From Flavobacterium succinicans (GTDB lineage: Bacteria; Bacteroidota; Bacteroidia; Flavobacteriales; Flavobacteriaceae), in NCBI RefSeq assembly GCF_001662485.1, contig NZ_JMTM01000070.1:1-64000 (forward strand): a stretch of DNA of 64,000 bases. The letters are read 5' to 3'. The notes beneath the pieces were generated by a model that was given only the letters and a program-made list of their open reading frames with translations, made no database searches and was not told where the DNA came from. Numbering within the stretch: the first letter of the stretch is position 1; each line of letters begins with the position of its first letter. The position numbers and the translations under genes were made by a program. Positions 19,339 through 28,815 of this stretch are shown here, piece by piece.

Positions 19339-19387
19339 CTGGCAAAAAATGCCTTTGTTTGCTGCTTCTACTGCTCATTCTATTTCA

Positions 19388-20296
19388 TTAACTTGTTGTG
19401 GGATGCATAAATTCATCGATTTCTTTTCGGGTTATTTTGGGGTTGGCTCCCTCGTGAGAAGCTACTAAGGCTCCTAATGCACAGGCAAAATTTAGTGCTG
19501 CTTGAGGATTGTTCTCGGTGATTAAGACGCTAAGCAAGCCAGCCAGAAAGGAGTCTCCAGCGCCTACGGTATCGGCCACTGTGACTTGATATCCGCTGTT
19601 GTAATACAGTTGATTATTGGTGAACAAAACGGCTCCGTGACTGCCTTTGGTCACACAAATATTGTTGGTGTTGGTTTTTTCGGCAATGAAGTGAATGTTT
19701 TGTTCTAGCGAATGATAGGGAGAGTTCAAGAACTTCGCTATTTCGTAAAGTTCGTCATCATTGAATTTGATGCAATCGGCTTCGAGCATTAATTCTAGAA
19801 GTAACTCTTTGTTGTAGAAGGGCGCTCGGAGATTGACATCAAACACCTTGAATTTTGATAAAGCGATATAATTAAGAAGACTTTGATGAGCAATTGCGTC
19901 ACGACAGGCCAAACTGCCAAAAACAAGCACATCTGCTCCAATTACTGCGGTTTCTCCTTCTTGTGTGTACTTGATTTTGTCCCAAGCTGCGGGATAATTG
20001 ATGGTGTAGGTGGCAGAACCTTTTTCGTTTAAGTGCACTAAAACTTCGCCTGTTGGATGTGCGCCGTTGATTTGGATGGTTTTGGTTGAAATGCCTGTTG
20101 GTATAAGGTAGTCAATTACTTCTTGTCCATTTGAATCGGCTCCTATACAACTAATTATTTGTGTATTGATACCTAATGACGCTAATCTAAGAGCAACATT
20201 TAAGGGTGCGCCTCCAATTTTTTTGTGCGTTGGAAAGATATCGAATAAGATTTCTCCAAAGCAAACTATGGATTTGGTGTTGGGTTGATTAATCAT
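19388..20296 (-). CDS. PfkB-family fructokinase
   Basis: Sugar kinase of the PfkB/ribokinase family, 302 residues, most like bacterial fructokinases that convert fructose to fructose 6-phosphate in the cytoplasm. The family signatures are visible: GAPLNVALRLASLG near the N-terminus for substrate binding and DTVGAGDSFLAGLL near the C-terminus, with the catalytic Asp in GAGDS. It is the last gene of an operon with the GH32 enzyme and the sugar porter. Its first eight bases overlap the end of the porter gene (ATGATTAA on the minus strand). The context of a beta-fructosidase supports fructose as substrate. Another PfkB kinase lies at 42325. Confidence 0.87.
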   Translation of the reverse strand: MINQPNTKSIVCFGEILFDIFPTHKKIGGAPLNVALRLASLGINTQIISCIGADSNGQEVIDYLIPTGISTKTIQINGAHPTGEVLVHLNEKGSATYTINYPAAWDKIKYTQEGETAVIGADVLVFGSLACRDAIAHQSLLNYIALSKFKVFDVNLRAPFYNKELLLELMLEADCIKFNDDELYEIAKFLNSPYHSLEQNIHFIAEKTNTNNICVTKGSHGAVLFTNNQLYYNSGYQVTVADTVGAGDSFLAGLLSVLITENNPQAALNFACALGALVASHEGANPKITRKEIDEFMHPTTS

Positions 20297-21620
20297 AAGC
20301 TTTCATTTTAGATTCAATTTCTTCAAGCGATAATCCTTTGGTCTCTGGCATCATAAAGAGTACAAAAACGAGTTGCAAGAGCATCATAAAGGCGAAAAAA
20401 GCAAAAATTGGCCAAGGATTTTCTTTGTAAATATCGATAACAATAGGGCCAACTAAGGTGATTAAAGCCGCAAAAATCCAATGAATTCCTGTGCCAAAAG
20501 CTTGCCCATTGGCTCGAACAGTATTGGGAAAAATTTCGGAAATAAAAACCCAAATTACGGCTCCTTGTCCGATGGCGTGAGATGCAATAAATAACATAAT
20601 CGAAAGCAATAAAACTACTGAGCCTAGTTGCGAATAGAAAGCAAATGCAACCATAGTTAAGCTAACAATGTATCCCAACGAGCCAATTAACATAAGTTGT
20701 TTTCGACCTAAAACATCTATTAAACGCATTCCGATTAGGGTGAAAACCAAATTGGTTACGCCAATCAAAATGGAATTAAACAAGGATTCTTTGGCTCCTA
20801 ATCCTGCCATTTCGAGAATTTCTGGGGCATAATATAATATGAAATTAATGCCTGATAATTGATTGAAAAAAGCCAATAGAAAAGCCAGAAGAATGGGGAA
20901 TTTATACTTTTTTGAAAAGAAGGAATCTGAAGTTGCAGTCGTTGTTACGTCTTTTTTGATTTCATTAAAACTTTCTTTGGCCTGAGCTGGAGCATAAATC
21001 ATTTCTAAAACTGCTAGACCCGCTTGGTCATCTTTTTTATTCAGAATAAGCCATCGAGGACTTTCAGGTATTCTAATGACAATAACGCTGTAAATCAATG
21101 CTGGTAAGGCAACAATACCTATCATCCAACGCCAATCGTTGGCACCGCCAAAACCTTCGAAAAAATAGTTTGAAAAAAAGGCAATCAGTATTCCGAATAC
21201 AATGTTAAACTGAAATAAGGTTCCCAATTTTCCACGATTTTCAGGACTTGAAATTTCTGAAATATAGATGGGAGCGGCTACCGAAGAGGCGCCAACACCA
21301 ATTCCGCCAATGAATCTAAAAAAAGAAAAAACATAAGGATTGGGAGCCAAGGCCGAGCCTAGTGCCGATACCAAAAAGAGGATGCCTATCCAAAGCAGTG
21401 TTTTTTTTCTGCCCCATTTATCGCAAGGATACCCCCCAAAAAGGGCACCTAATACCGTTCCCCAAAGCGCCATAGACATTATAAAAACACCGTGAAATAA
21501 TGGAGTGGTGTGCCATAATTCTTTTATAGGTAAATTGGCTCCAGAGATAACTACGGTATCAAAACCAAATAAAAATCCAGCTACTGCAACAGTAAGTGAC
21601 CAGTTTCTAACATTATTCAT
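20289..21620 (-). CDS. Sugar porter of the major facilitator superfamily
   Basis: Inner-membrane sugar:proton symporter of the XylE/GalP-like sugar porter family, 443 residues with twelve predicted helices. Diagnostic motifs are DKWGRKK after helix 2, PESPRWL before the central loop, a second GRK segment (DVLGRKQ) after helix 8, and PETKGLSLEEIE at the C-terminus. It probably imports fructose or glucose released in the periplasm by the GH32 and GH13 enzymes. It overlaps GH32 upstream and fructokinase downstream by eight bases each, a tightly coupled three-gene operon. Substrate identity is inferred from neighbours only. Confidence 0.9.
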   Translation of the reverse strand: MNNVRNWSLTVAVAGFLFGFDTVVISGANLPIKELWHTTPLFHGVFIMSMALWGTVLGALFGGYPCDKWGRKKTLLWIGILFLVSALGSALAPNPYVFSFFRFIGGIGVGASSVAAPIYISEISSPENRGKLGTLFQFNIVFGILIAFFSNYFFEGFGGANDWRWMIGIVALPALIYSVIVIRIPESPRWLILNKKDDQAGLAVLEMIYAPAQAKESFNEIKKDVTTTATSDSFFSKKYKFPILLAFLLAFFNQLSGINFILYYAPEILEMAGLGAKESLFNSILIGVTNLVFTLIGMRLIDVLGRKQLMLIGSLGYIVSLTMVAFAFYSQLGSVVLLLSIMLFIASHAIGQGAVIWVFISEIFPNTVRANGQAFGTGIHWIFAALITLVGPIVIDIYKENPWPIFAFFAFMMLLQLVFVLFMMPETKGLSLEEIESKMKAYD

Positions 21621-23217
21621 TCTTTGCTATTTTTTTAGGCCAAATACTGCTAATGCTACTAATGGTAAAATCTTGCAATTCTTGGTCTTCGGTTGATAAA
21701 ATATTTAATTGAGTGTAGGGTTTTTGAGGAAAAATTTGCTCAGTGAAACTATATAATCCATCGTTCAAGAAAAGCTCTATAGAGGACCAATCCAAAATGA
21801 TTTGAAAGTCGATTTGGTTAGTAACAAGTGCTGAAACGTTAGATTTGTGAATGTCTTTCCCAAAGTTTTTTTCAAAGGCAACTTTTCCAGATTTTCGGCG
21901 GTCAATGCTAAACGTTTTTGATTTGGGATTATAATGGAGTACTAAAGAATCTTTTACGTCATTAGAAAAAACCAATTGTAAGTCTTTGTTAGCTGCATTG
22001 AATCGGATTTCGGATTGGTTAAAAGCCTCGTATTTGAAATCGGTTTTTTGATTGGCTTTTAAGGGGATTTTATTAGAGGTAAAGGCTGGTTTTTGTAGCT
22101 TTTTAAAAGCTGCTACAGGTTTGTTTTTTAGAAGATATTCTCCATTTATTTTTGTCAGTTCAAGTGTTCTTGGCAGTGTCATGGCGCTTCTCCAATTTTT
22201 GGTAGGAGTATTTCTGGCATATAACCAATTGCTCATCCATCCTATGAATATTCTTTGGTTATTGGGAGCATCATTATAGGTAACTCCAGCATAATTATCA
22301 GTGCCAAAGTCAATCCACTTAGGTTCTTTTTGAGCGCTAGTAAATGTTTTTCCATCGAAATCTCCCACGAAGTATTGCGTTCCAGAACCTCCATTTGGGG
22401 CACCGGGATTGATACTTATAATTAAAATCCATTTTTCTTCTTCGTTGCCATTTACTTTTAACTTGAAGATGTCAGGGCATTCCCAAACGCCACCGTGGGC
22501 GCCATACTGCTTTCCAAATTCACTTTCTTTAGTCCAATCGATCAGGTTTTTTGAAGTGTAAAATTCTGCACGATCTCCAGCAACAAGTGCCATAGTCCAT
22601 AGTTTAGTATCTGAATTCCAAAATACCTTCGGGTCTCTAAAATCTTTTTTATTGGTGTTACCTATGATGGGATTTCGCTCGTATTTTTTCCAAGTTTCTC
22701 CTTCATCAAGGCTGTAAGCGAGCCCCTGTGATTGTGTATTTATTTTGCCTGCTTTTTCAAATGCCATATTATGATAGGTAAAAATGGCTATCATAGGCGG
22801 ATGTTCTGTGGTTCCTAATCCTGAAGTGTTGTTGTAATCAATTACCGCACTTCCAGAGAAAATTAATCCCAGCTTATCAGGAAATAAGGCTATTTTCTTG
22901 TGTTGCCAATGTATCAAATCGGTACTTGTTGCGTGTCCCCAATGCATTGGTCCCCAAACAATATCATCTGGATAATACTGGTAGAACAAATGGTACACTC
23001 CTTTGTAAAACACCATTCCATTTGGGTCGTTCATCCATTTTTTTTGGGGACTAAAATGAAATTGTGGCCGATAGGGTTCTTTAAAAAGTTGGTCAGGATT
23101 TGAAGTGAGAGAAACAGCAGTAGGTATCGAGAATTCATTGTCTTTTACTTTCTGACATCCTAAATTCAAAAGGAAAAGAAAAACAGGTAGTAAATAAGTC
23201 TTTGGGAGTACTTTCAT
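21613..23217 (-). CDS. GH32 beta-fructosidase lipoprotein (levanase/invertase type)
   Basis: Glycoside hydrolase family 32 enzyme, 534 residues, releasing fructose from sucrose, inulin- or levan-type fructans. The open frame reaches 23262, but the ATG at 23217 gives a clean lipoprotein signal ending LLNLGC, with Cys21 as the lipidated residue. Active-site motifs are complete: WMNDPNG with nucleophile Asp64, FRDP with transition-state stabiliser Asp195, and WECP with acid/base Glu246. A C-terminal beta-sandwich follows from about residue 390. It heads the operon GH32 - sugar porter - fructokinase. A pair of LacI-type operators lies 65-105 bases upstream of the start. Whether it is endo- or exo-acting cannot be told, but exo-type is more likely. 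Confidence 0.93.
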   Translation of the reverse strand: MKVLPKTYLLPVFLFLLNLGCQKVKDNEFSIPTAVSLTSNPDQLFKEPYRPQFHFSPQKKWMNDPNGMVFYKGVYHLFYQYYPDDIVWGPMHWGHATSTDLIHWQHKKIALFPDKLGLIFSGSAVIDYNNTSGLGTTEHPPMIAIFTYHNMAFEKAGKINTQSQGLAYSLDEGETWKKYERNPIIGNTNKKDFRDPKVFWNSDTKLWTMALVAGDRAEFYTSKNLIDWTKESEFGKQYGAHGGVWECPDIFKLKVNGNEEEKWILIISINPGAPNGGSGTQYFVGDFDGKTFTSAQKEPKWIDFGTDNYAGVTYNDAPNNQRIFIGWMSNWLYARNTPTKNWRSAMTLPRTLELTKINGEYLLKNKPVAAFKKLQKPAFTSNKIPLKANQKTDFKYEAFNQSEIRFNAANKDLQLVFSNDVKDSLVLHYNPKSKTFSIDRRKSGKVAFEKNFGKDIHKSNVSALVTNQIDFQIILDWSSIELFLNDGLYSFTEQIFPQKPYTQLNILSTEDQELQDFTISSISSIWPKKIAKNE

Positions 23218-23281
23218 CTTTTTTAGTTTAACCATCTTATAAAAATAGAATTCCTTTTTCAAATTATGGAAGGGTAAAAAA

Positions 23282-23320
23282 TCGAAAACGATTTCGATTT
23301 TTTCGAAAACGATTTCGATT
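23282..23320. promoter_or_regulatory. Tandem LacI-type operators between GH32 and GH65
   Basis: The 18-base sequence TCGAAAACGATTTCGATT occurs twice, at 23282-23299 and 23303-23320, exactly 21 bp apart, two helical turns. Each has arms TCGAAA / TTTCGA around a central ACGA, as expected for a LacI-family site with central CG. The pair lies between divergently transcribed GH32 and GH65 genes. Related pairs occur at 25676 and 39408. Binding by the two LacI regulators of this window is inferred. Confidence 0.75.
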
Positions 23321-23371
23321 CTGAATTGAGCGACTTAGTGGTGAAATCTAATTTTTTAAATGTAAATACTT

Positions 23372-23379
23372 TAAATTTG
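23372..23379 (+). promoter_or_regulatory. Candidate -7 element for the GH65 gene
   Basis: TAAATTTG matches the Bacteroidota -7 consensus TAnnTTTG, 22 bases before the GH65 start codon. No convincing -33 element is seen. The operator pair lies 52-90 bases further upstream. Confidence 0.45.
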
Positions 23380-23401
23380 AAATTATTTTAACATTAAAAA
23401 T

Positions 23402-25408
23402 ATGAAATCAACAATCATTAAGATTGCCGCTTTTTTTCTTTTTAGTCCATTTTCTCAGGCTCAGACCCAATCCGACGAATGGAATTTGGTAGCGAATTCT
23501 CGTGACAATTATTATGGTGTGGCTATGGCCAATGGTCAAATTGGGATTGTTACCGATGCGACTCCGCTCAAAACCAAAGAAATTATTCTTAATGGGGTTT
23601 ATGACGGTAGCCCTGAGAACGGCATCAGTAGAATTGTTCGTGGGATAGAGTTTTTGAACCTTAGATTAGTAATCAATGGGGAAGAAGTGACGGCTTCGAA
23701 TATAGATAAATGGGAACAAGTAGTTGCTATGAAAGAAGGAACAAGCACAACTTCGTTCCGATTTAAAGATATAGCTACTATTGAGTATACTATTTTGGCG
23801 AATCGAGCCTTGCCTTTTTCTGCGATGGCTATTGTGAAAATCACACCTTTGAAAGATATCGAAATGACTGCGGCCAATTATATGACAGTTCCCGAAGAAT
23901 TAAAACAAGCCAAAAGACAATTTAGAGTATTGAAAGACAATCAATATCTAATGCCTGTTTTTGGAACTATTGCACAAACTTTGACGGGTAAATATAAAGT
24001 GGCGGCATCAACCACTTTTCTGTTTGATGGTACTAGCGAAACTTTGGAGCCAAAAGGCGATGAAGTAGGTTTTACAAAAAAACTGAGCAAAGGAAAAGGC
24101 TTTCGTTTTGCAATAGCTGGAGGGATTTGTACTTCTAAAGATGTTACGGACCCTTTGAATGAATCCGAAAGACAACCTATTTATGCTTTGCAAGAAGGGA
24201 TTGATAAATTGTTGTTCAAACACAAAAAAGCTTGGGCCGATTTGTGGAAATCTGGGGATATTCAAATTGAAGGCGATTTAGATGCGCAACAACGAGTACG
24301 TTTTGCATTGTATAATTTGTATTCTTTTATTCGTCCAGATTCAAGACAAAGCATAGCGCCAATGGGCTTGTCTTCTCAGGGGTACAATGGTCATATATTT
24401 TGGGATACAGAACTTTGGATGTTTCCTACTTTGTTAGTCTTACAACCAGAGATGGCGAAATCTTGTTTGGATTATCGTTCTGATCGTTTGGCAAAAGCCA
24501 AGCAAAAAGCAAGTATTTATGGTTATCAAGGAGCGATGTTTCCTTGGGAATCTGATGATACAGGAGAAGAAGCTACCCCGACTTGGGCATTAACTGGAAT
24601 TTTCGAGCAACACATTACGGCAGATGTTTCTATTGCTTTTTGGAATTATTTTACAATGACGCAAAACCAATCTTGGTTACGAAATGAATGGGAGGTTTTG
24701 AAACAAACGGCCAATTTTTGGGTCAGTAGAGCAGTAGAAAATGCGGATGGAAGCTATTCCATTAATAATGTGGTCGGTGCAGACGAATATGCGCAGCACG
24801 TGGATGATAATGCTTTTACGAATGCTTCGGCGATAGAAAGTTTGAAAAATACGATTAAAGCGGCAAAGATTTTAAATGAAAAAGTAAATGAAGAATGGAT
24901 TAAGGTTTCGGAGAAATTAGTGATTCATAAAGAAAATGGAATCACACAAAATTATAAAGGATACAAAGGGCAAATGATAAAACAAGCAGATGTAAACTTG
25001 TTGGCCTATCCATTGCATATCATAACGGAAAAAGAGCAAATCAAAAAAGATTTAGAATATTATGCTGATAAAATTGACAAGAAAGATGGCCCTGCAATGG
25101 CTTCTGGAGTTTTATCTGTTTTGTATGCCCGATTGGGAGATCGTGATAAGGCGTATGACTATTTTGTAAAATCATATTTACCCAATAGTCGCCCACCTTT
25201 TGGAGTGTTTTCAGAATCCGCCAATAGCAATAATCCTTATTTCGCTACAGGAGCTGGGGCAATGCTTCAAGCGGTAATTTATGGTTTCGGTGGGGTTGAG
25301 CAAACTGATAAGGGATTGCAATTTACTAAAGGAATTTTACCCAAAAAGTGGAAATCTTTGAAAATTATTGGTATTGGAACCGATGAAAAAACAATTATCA
25401 TTAATTAA
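23402..25408 (+). CDS. GH65 family hydrolase, exported (kojibiose-hydrolase-like)
   Basis: Glycoside hydrolase family 65 protein, 668 residues, with a signal peptide (cleavage near SQAQT), so periplasmic. The (alpha/alpha)6 catalytic domain shows GHIFWDTELWMFP and GADEYAQHVDDNAFTN, where Glu462 is the general acid. GH65 phosphorylases have a phosphate-binding segment near the C-terminal end of this domain. Here that place reads FSESANSNNPYFATGAG with Glu605 as a candidate general base. This resembles the kojibiose hydrolase FjGH65A described from Flavobacterium johnsoniae, with similar spacing between the two glutamates (recalled, not checked). It probably hydrolyses an alpha-linked glucose disaccharide instead of phosphorolysing it. 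It is divergent from the GH32 operon, with shared operators between. Confidence 0.88.
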   Translation: MKSTIIKIAAFFLFSPFSQAQTQSDEWNLVANSRDNYYGVAMANGQIGIVTDATPLKTKEIILNGVYDGSPENGISRIVRGIEFLNLRLVINGEEVTASNIDKWEQVVAMKEGTSTTSFRFKDIATIEYTILANRALPFSAMAIVKITPLKDIEMTAANYMTVPEELKQAKRQFRVLKDNQYLMPVFGTIAQTLTGKYKVAASTTFLFDGTSETLEPKGDEVGFTKKLSKGKGFRFAIAGGICTSKDVTDPLNESERQPIYALQEGIDKLLFKHKKAWADLWKSGDIQIEGDLDAQQRVRFALYNLYSFIRPDSRQSIAPMGLSSQGYNGHIFWDTELWMFPTLLVLQPEMAKSCLDYRSDRLAKAKQKASIYGYQGAMFPWESDDTGEEATPTWALTGIFEQHITADVSIAFWNYFTMTQNQSWLRNEWEVLKQTANFWVSRAVENADGSYSINNVVGADEYAQHVDDNAFTNASAIESLKNTIKAAKILNEKVNEEWIKVSEKLVIHKENGITQNYKGYKGQMIKQADVNLLAYPLHIITEKEQIKKDLEYYADKIDKKDGPAMASGVLSVLYARLGDRDKAYDYFVKSYLPNSRPPFGVFSESANSNNPYFATGAGAMLQAVIYGFGGVEQTDKGLQFTKGILPKKWKSLKIIGIGTDEKTIIIN

Positions 25409-25579
25409 ATTAGTAAGAGTTGATTGCTTAATTTTTAGTTTGTAATCTGTTGATTTTATGACGGTAACAAGTAGGCGATGTGTGATTTGTATAAAATAAT
25501 GTTTTTTATTGAATTATTCGCATGGTTTGTATTGATTTTGGTTATTTGGTTGTGTATTCAACAGATTGTTTTAGTGTTT

Positions 25580-25625
25580 AAAACCGTAAAAAAAGAATTA
25601 TATGTTTTTTTTAGCGGTTTTTTTT
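25580..25625 (+). terminator. Terminator after the GH65 gene
   Basis: Long stem pairing AAAACCGTAAAAAAA (25580-25594) with TTTTTTTAGCGGTTTT (ending 25621), with one bulged G and a loop of about ten bases. It is followed by a T-run to 25625. It lies about 170 bases after the GH65 stop codon. Confidence 0.75.
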
Positions 25626-25675
25626 ATGCTTTATATAAAATAAATATTAAAATAGTGAAGTATCTATTTTAAAAT

Positions 25676-25707
25676 CGAAAACGTTTTCGGCTTTACGAAA
25701 ACGTTGT
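25676..25707. promoter_or_regulatory. Tandem LacI-type operators upstream of susC
   Basis: CGAAAACGTTTTCG at 25676-25689 is a perfect 14-base palindrome with a central CG. A second, one-sided copy, CGAAAACGTTGT, lies at 25696-25707. The CG centres are 20 bp apart. The proximal centre is 44 bases before the susC -7 element, so the sites lie upstream of the promoter core. Confidence 0.75.
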
Positions 25708-25745
25708 AGTTATGTTTTTTCTTAAATTTATCATAAAACATTGTG

Positions 25746-25753
25746 TAAGTTTG
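25746..25753 (+). promoter_or_regulatory. Candidate -7 element for susC
   Basis: TAAGTTTG matches TAnnTTTG. It lies 63 bases before the susC start codon, leaving a leader of about 55 bases rich in A and T. No good -33 TTTG is seen at the usual distance. Confidence 0.45.
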
Positions 25754-25816
25754 ATTTATATAATAAAAGCAATAACCAATTTTTAAAAAAATTATTAACC
25801 AACTTATTTATTACGT

Positions 25817-28804
25817 ATGAAAAATAGTCTACTAAAAGGCTTGCTGATGTTTCTAACGGTTCTTTGCACAGGTATGGCCTATTCGCAAGAAATCAAAGGG
25901 AAAGTATCAGATGCCAGTGGCCCACTTCCTGGGGCCAATGTATTGGTAAAAGGAACCAATATTTCAGCTCAAACCGATTTTGACGGAACTTTTATCTTAA
26001 GAAACGTTAGTTCAGACGCGGTTTTGGTATTTAGTTACATTGGTTTAAAGTCACAAGAAGTTAGTGCAGCTGGTAAGAGTGTTATCAATGTTGTCTTAAA
26101 AGACGATTCAGCACAATTGAAAGAAGTAATTGTGGTTGGGTATGGAACTGTAAAGAAGAAAGACGCAACTGGTGCAGTTGACATTGTTACAGCAAAAGAT
26201 TTTGACAATGTTTCTGCAGTTTCTCCGGCAGAATTACTGAGAGGTAAAGTATCAGGGGTTCAGGTGACTCAATCAAGTGGAGAGCCTGGAGCAGCTATTT
26301 CGGTAAGAATTAGAGGAAACTCATCAATTCGTTCTGGTAATAATCCATTATATGTAGTAGATGGAGTTCCATTAGATGGTGGTGAAGTTTCTTCAGGAGG
26401 TAATGATATCGCTGGTTTAGGATCTTCTTCTGCAAGAAATCCATTGAATTTCTTAAATCAAAATGATATTGAGAGTATTTCTATCTTAAAGGACGCCTCA
26501 TCAACAGCAGTTTATGGATCTAGAGGAGCCAATGGTGTTATTGTGATTACTACTAAAAAAGGAAAATCTAAGGCACCGACATTAACTTATGGAACTTCTA
26601 TGAATTTCAGTAAAATTTCGGGAAATTTCAAATTGTTAAATGGGGATGAATTTGTTGCTGCTGGAGGTCCAGATAAAGGCTCAAGATCGTATAATTGGGA
26701 AGATGCAATTTTAAGAAATGGATTTTCTCAAAATCATGATTTAACATTTAGTAGTGGTACTGAAAATTCAAATACTAGAGTTTCAATTGGTGCAACAAGT
26801 ACTGATGGTATTGTTAAAAATACAGGTATTGATAAATATACAATAGCTTTTAGTAATAACAATAACTTTTTTAATGGTCATTTAAAAGTTGATACGAATG
26901 TGATTTATGCGTCATTGAATGACCAAACTACATTAATTAGTAATAATGCAGGTTATATTGGAAATTTAATCGGTACAGCTTTGTATTGGAATCCAACTTT
27001 GCCTACTTATCAACCAGATGGTTCTTATACTTATGTGGGAGATGATTACTTAAATCCTGTACAATTATTGGATTCGTACAAAGATTTTACAAACACCAAC
27101 AAATTGTTAGCTAATATTAATGCTACACTTAAAATTACGGATCATTTAAAATATAAGTTTTTATTTGGTGTAGAAACATCTAATTCCGTTAGAAAACGTC
27201 AATTATTGCCAACGATGAGAATTGCGAGTGATGATTTAACGGGTAATGATGCTGCAAATGGTGGTGTATTAAAAAGAGGTTTAGCTGAAATTTCAGGCAT
27301 CAATAAGTTTAATAAAACTTTTGAGCATACTTTATCTTACGATAATAGTTTTAGCGATAATTTTCAGTTGAATGGATTATTAGGTTTTTCATACTATTCA
27401 TATGACACCAATGGTAATAATGCTAGAGGTCAAGGATATGTTGTAGAACAAACAAATTTAATTGATAATATTCAAGGAGGTATTGCTCAGGAATTTAGAG
27501 CAAGTTCCTTTAAAAATCAAATTGAATTACAATCTTATTTTGCTAAAGCAGAAGTTGTTTTATATAAAGATTTAGTGGTTACAGGTTCTATTCGTGCAGA
27601 TGGATCAACCAAGTTAGGAGCTGATAATAAATGGGGTTATTTCCCTGCTGTTGGAGCCGCATACAAAGTAGTCAATTCTAAAGCGGGAATGTTTAATGAC
27701 TTTAAACTTAGAGGTAACTATGGTATTACTGGTAACCAAGAATTTCCGGTAAATTCTGCTCTATCTAAAGCTATTTATGGAAATGGAGGTACACCTCAAA
27801 CAGTTTCTGGAGCTAATAGTTTATTGCGTTGGGAGACAACAACTTCTTACGGAATTGGTACCGACTTCTCATTGCTAAATAATCGCTTAACAGGTTCATT
27901 TGATTATTTTCATAGAGATACAAAAGACTTAATTGCTCCAGTTCCACAAGCTACTGCTCAACCAGGTCCAGGATCTAACAGAAGTGTTAACTTGCCAGGG
28001 AACTTAATCAATAGTGGTTTTGAGGTTGCGTTAAATTACAAAATTATTGATACCGAAGATATGAGTTGGAATTTTTCTGCGAATGCAGCTTTCTTGAAAA
28101 ACTCTATCGAGAATTTTGGTTCTGTTCAATTGTTGGCAGGAGGAATTAATGGACAAGGATTATCAGGTGCCTATGCTGAGGTAATTAAAGATGGATATCC
28201 TTTGTATACTTATTATTTATATGACTTTAAAGGCTATGACGCAGCGGGTAATTCAATTTATACAGCTGCAGATGGTTCAGAAACTGGTCTTGGTAATGCC
28301 GATAAAAGATACTTAGATAAGCAACCATTACCTAAGATAAATTTAGGGTTTTCAACTAATTTTACATACAAATCATTTGATGCTAGCACTTCTTTCTATG
28401 GAGCATTTGGTCATTATTTGTATAACAATACAGCTAATGCATACTTCTTTAAAAGTGCTTTGTTAGGTGGTAGAAATGTAACACCACAAGTGGCTTCTTC
28501 TCCACAAAATGGATCTGATCCAAATTCACCTTCTACGAAGTATCTTGAAAAAGGTGATTTCTTGAGAATGGGTAATATTACTCTTGGGTACACTTTTAAA
28601 GGTGCAGGTATGGAAAGATTCAAAATAAATTCTGCAAGATTTTTTGTTAGTGCAAACAATCTGTTTGTAATTACAAGTTATTCAGGATTTGACCCAGAGG
28701 TTGATACAAATAAAGCACTTAATGGTGTTCCTTCCGCAGGTATGGACTACTTATCCTATCCAAGAGATAAAAGCTTTGCCGTAGGACTTAATGTAACATT
28801 TTAA
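25817..28804 (+). CDS. SusC-like TonB-dependent outer membrane transporter
   Basis: SusC/RagA-family outer membrane importer, 995 residues. It has a signal peptide (cleavage near AYSQ) and a carboxypeptidase-regulatory-like beta-sandwich at residues 25-95 (EIKGKVSDASGPLPGANV). The SusC signature LKEVIVVGYGTVKKKDATGA and a plug domain come next, with IRGNSSI and PLYVVDGVPLDG. A 22-stranded barrel ends in the beta-signal AVGLNVTF. It imports an oligosaccharide, with energy from TonB-ExbBD, together with the SusD lipoprotein encoded 11 bases downstream. The ligand is unknown. Enzymes nearby point to sucrose- or fructose-containing or alpha-linked oligosaccharides. A LacI-type operator pair upstream links it to the sugar regulon. 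Confidence 0.95.
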   Translation: MKNSLLKGLLMFLTVLCTGMAYSQEIKGKVSDASGPLPGANVLVKGTNISAQTDFDGTFILRNVSSDAVLVFSYIGLKSQEVSAAGKSVINVVLKDDSAQLKEVIVVGYGTVKKKDATGAVDIVTAKDFDNVSAVSPAELLRGKVSGVQVTQSSGEPGAAISVRIRGNSSIRSGNNPLYVVDGVPLDGGEVSSGGNDIAGLGSSSARNPLNFLNQNDIESISILKDASSTAVYGSRGANGVIVITTKKGKSKAPTLTYGTSMNFSKISGNFKLLNGDEFVAAGGPDKGSRSYNWEDAILRNGFSQNHDLTFSSGTENSNTRVSIGATSTDGIVKNTGIDKYTIAFSNNNNFFNGHLKVDTNVIYASLNDQTTLISNNAGYIGNLIGTALYWNPTLPTYQPDGSYTYVGDDYLNPVQLLDSYKDFTNTNKLLANINATLKITDHLKYKFLFGVETSNSVRKRQLLPTMRIASDDLTGNDAANGGVLKRGLAEISGINKFNKTFEHTLSYDNSFSDNFQLNGLLGFSYYSYDTNGNNARGQGYVVEQTNLIDNIQGGIAQEFRASSFKNQIELQSYFAKAEVVLYKDLVVTGSIRADGSTKLGADNKWGYFPAVGAAYKVVNSKAGMFNDFKLRGNYGITGNQEFPVNSALSKAIYGNGGTPQTVSGANSLLRWETTTSYGIGTDFSLLNNRLTGSFDYFHRDTKDLIAPVPQATAQPGPGSNRSVNLPGNLINSGFEVALNYKIIDTEDMSWNFSANAAFLKNSIENFGSVQLLAGGINGQGLSGAYAEVIKDGYPLYTYYLYDFKGYDAAGNSIYTAADGSETGLGNADKRYLDKQPLPKINLGFSTNFTYKSFDASTSFYGAFGHYLYNNTANAYFFKSALLGGRNVTPQVASSPQNGSDPNSPSTKYLEKGDFLRMGNITLGYTFKGAGMERFKINSARFFVSANNLFVITSYSGFDPEVDTNKALNGVPSAGMDYLSYPRDKSFAVGLNVTF

Positions 28805-28815
28805 TTTTAAGCGAA

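Larger units (their letters stand above)
25409..25816. other. Intergenic region between GH65 and susC
   Basis: About 400 bases without a credible gene. A 64-codon open frame at 25478-25672 is AT-rich, hydrophobic by composition and runs through the terminator, so it is not called. The region holds a terminator for GH65 (25580-25625), a LacI-type operator pair (25676-25707) and a -7 promoter element for susC (25746-25753), each listed separately. Confidence 0.6.

Noticed and set aside
19228..19410. Open frame of 60 codons across the first structured repeat
   Set aside because: It lies over the repeat and the end of the fructokinase gene and has no counterpart at the second repeat copy.
25478..25672. 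Open frame of 64 codons between GH65 and susC
   Set aside because: It is AT-rich, runs through a clear terminator hairpin, has no recognisable domain and ends just before the operator pair.
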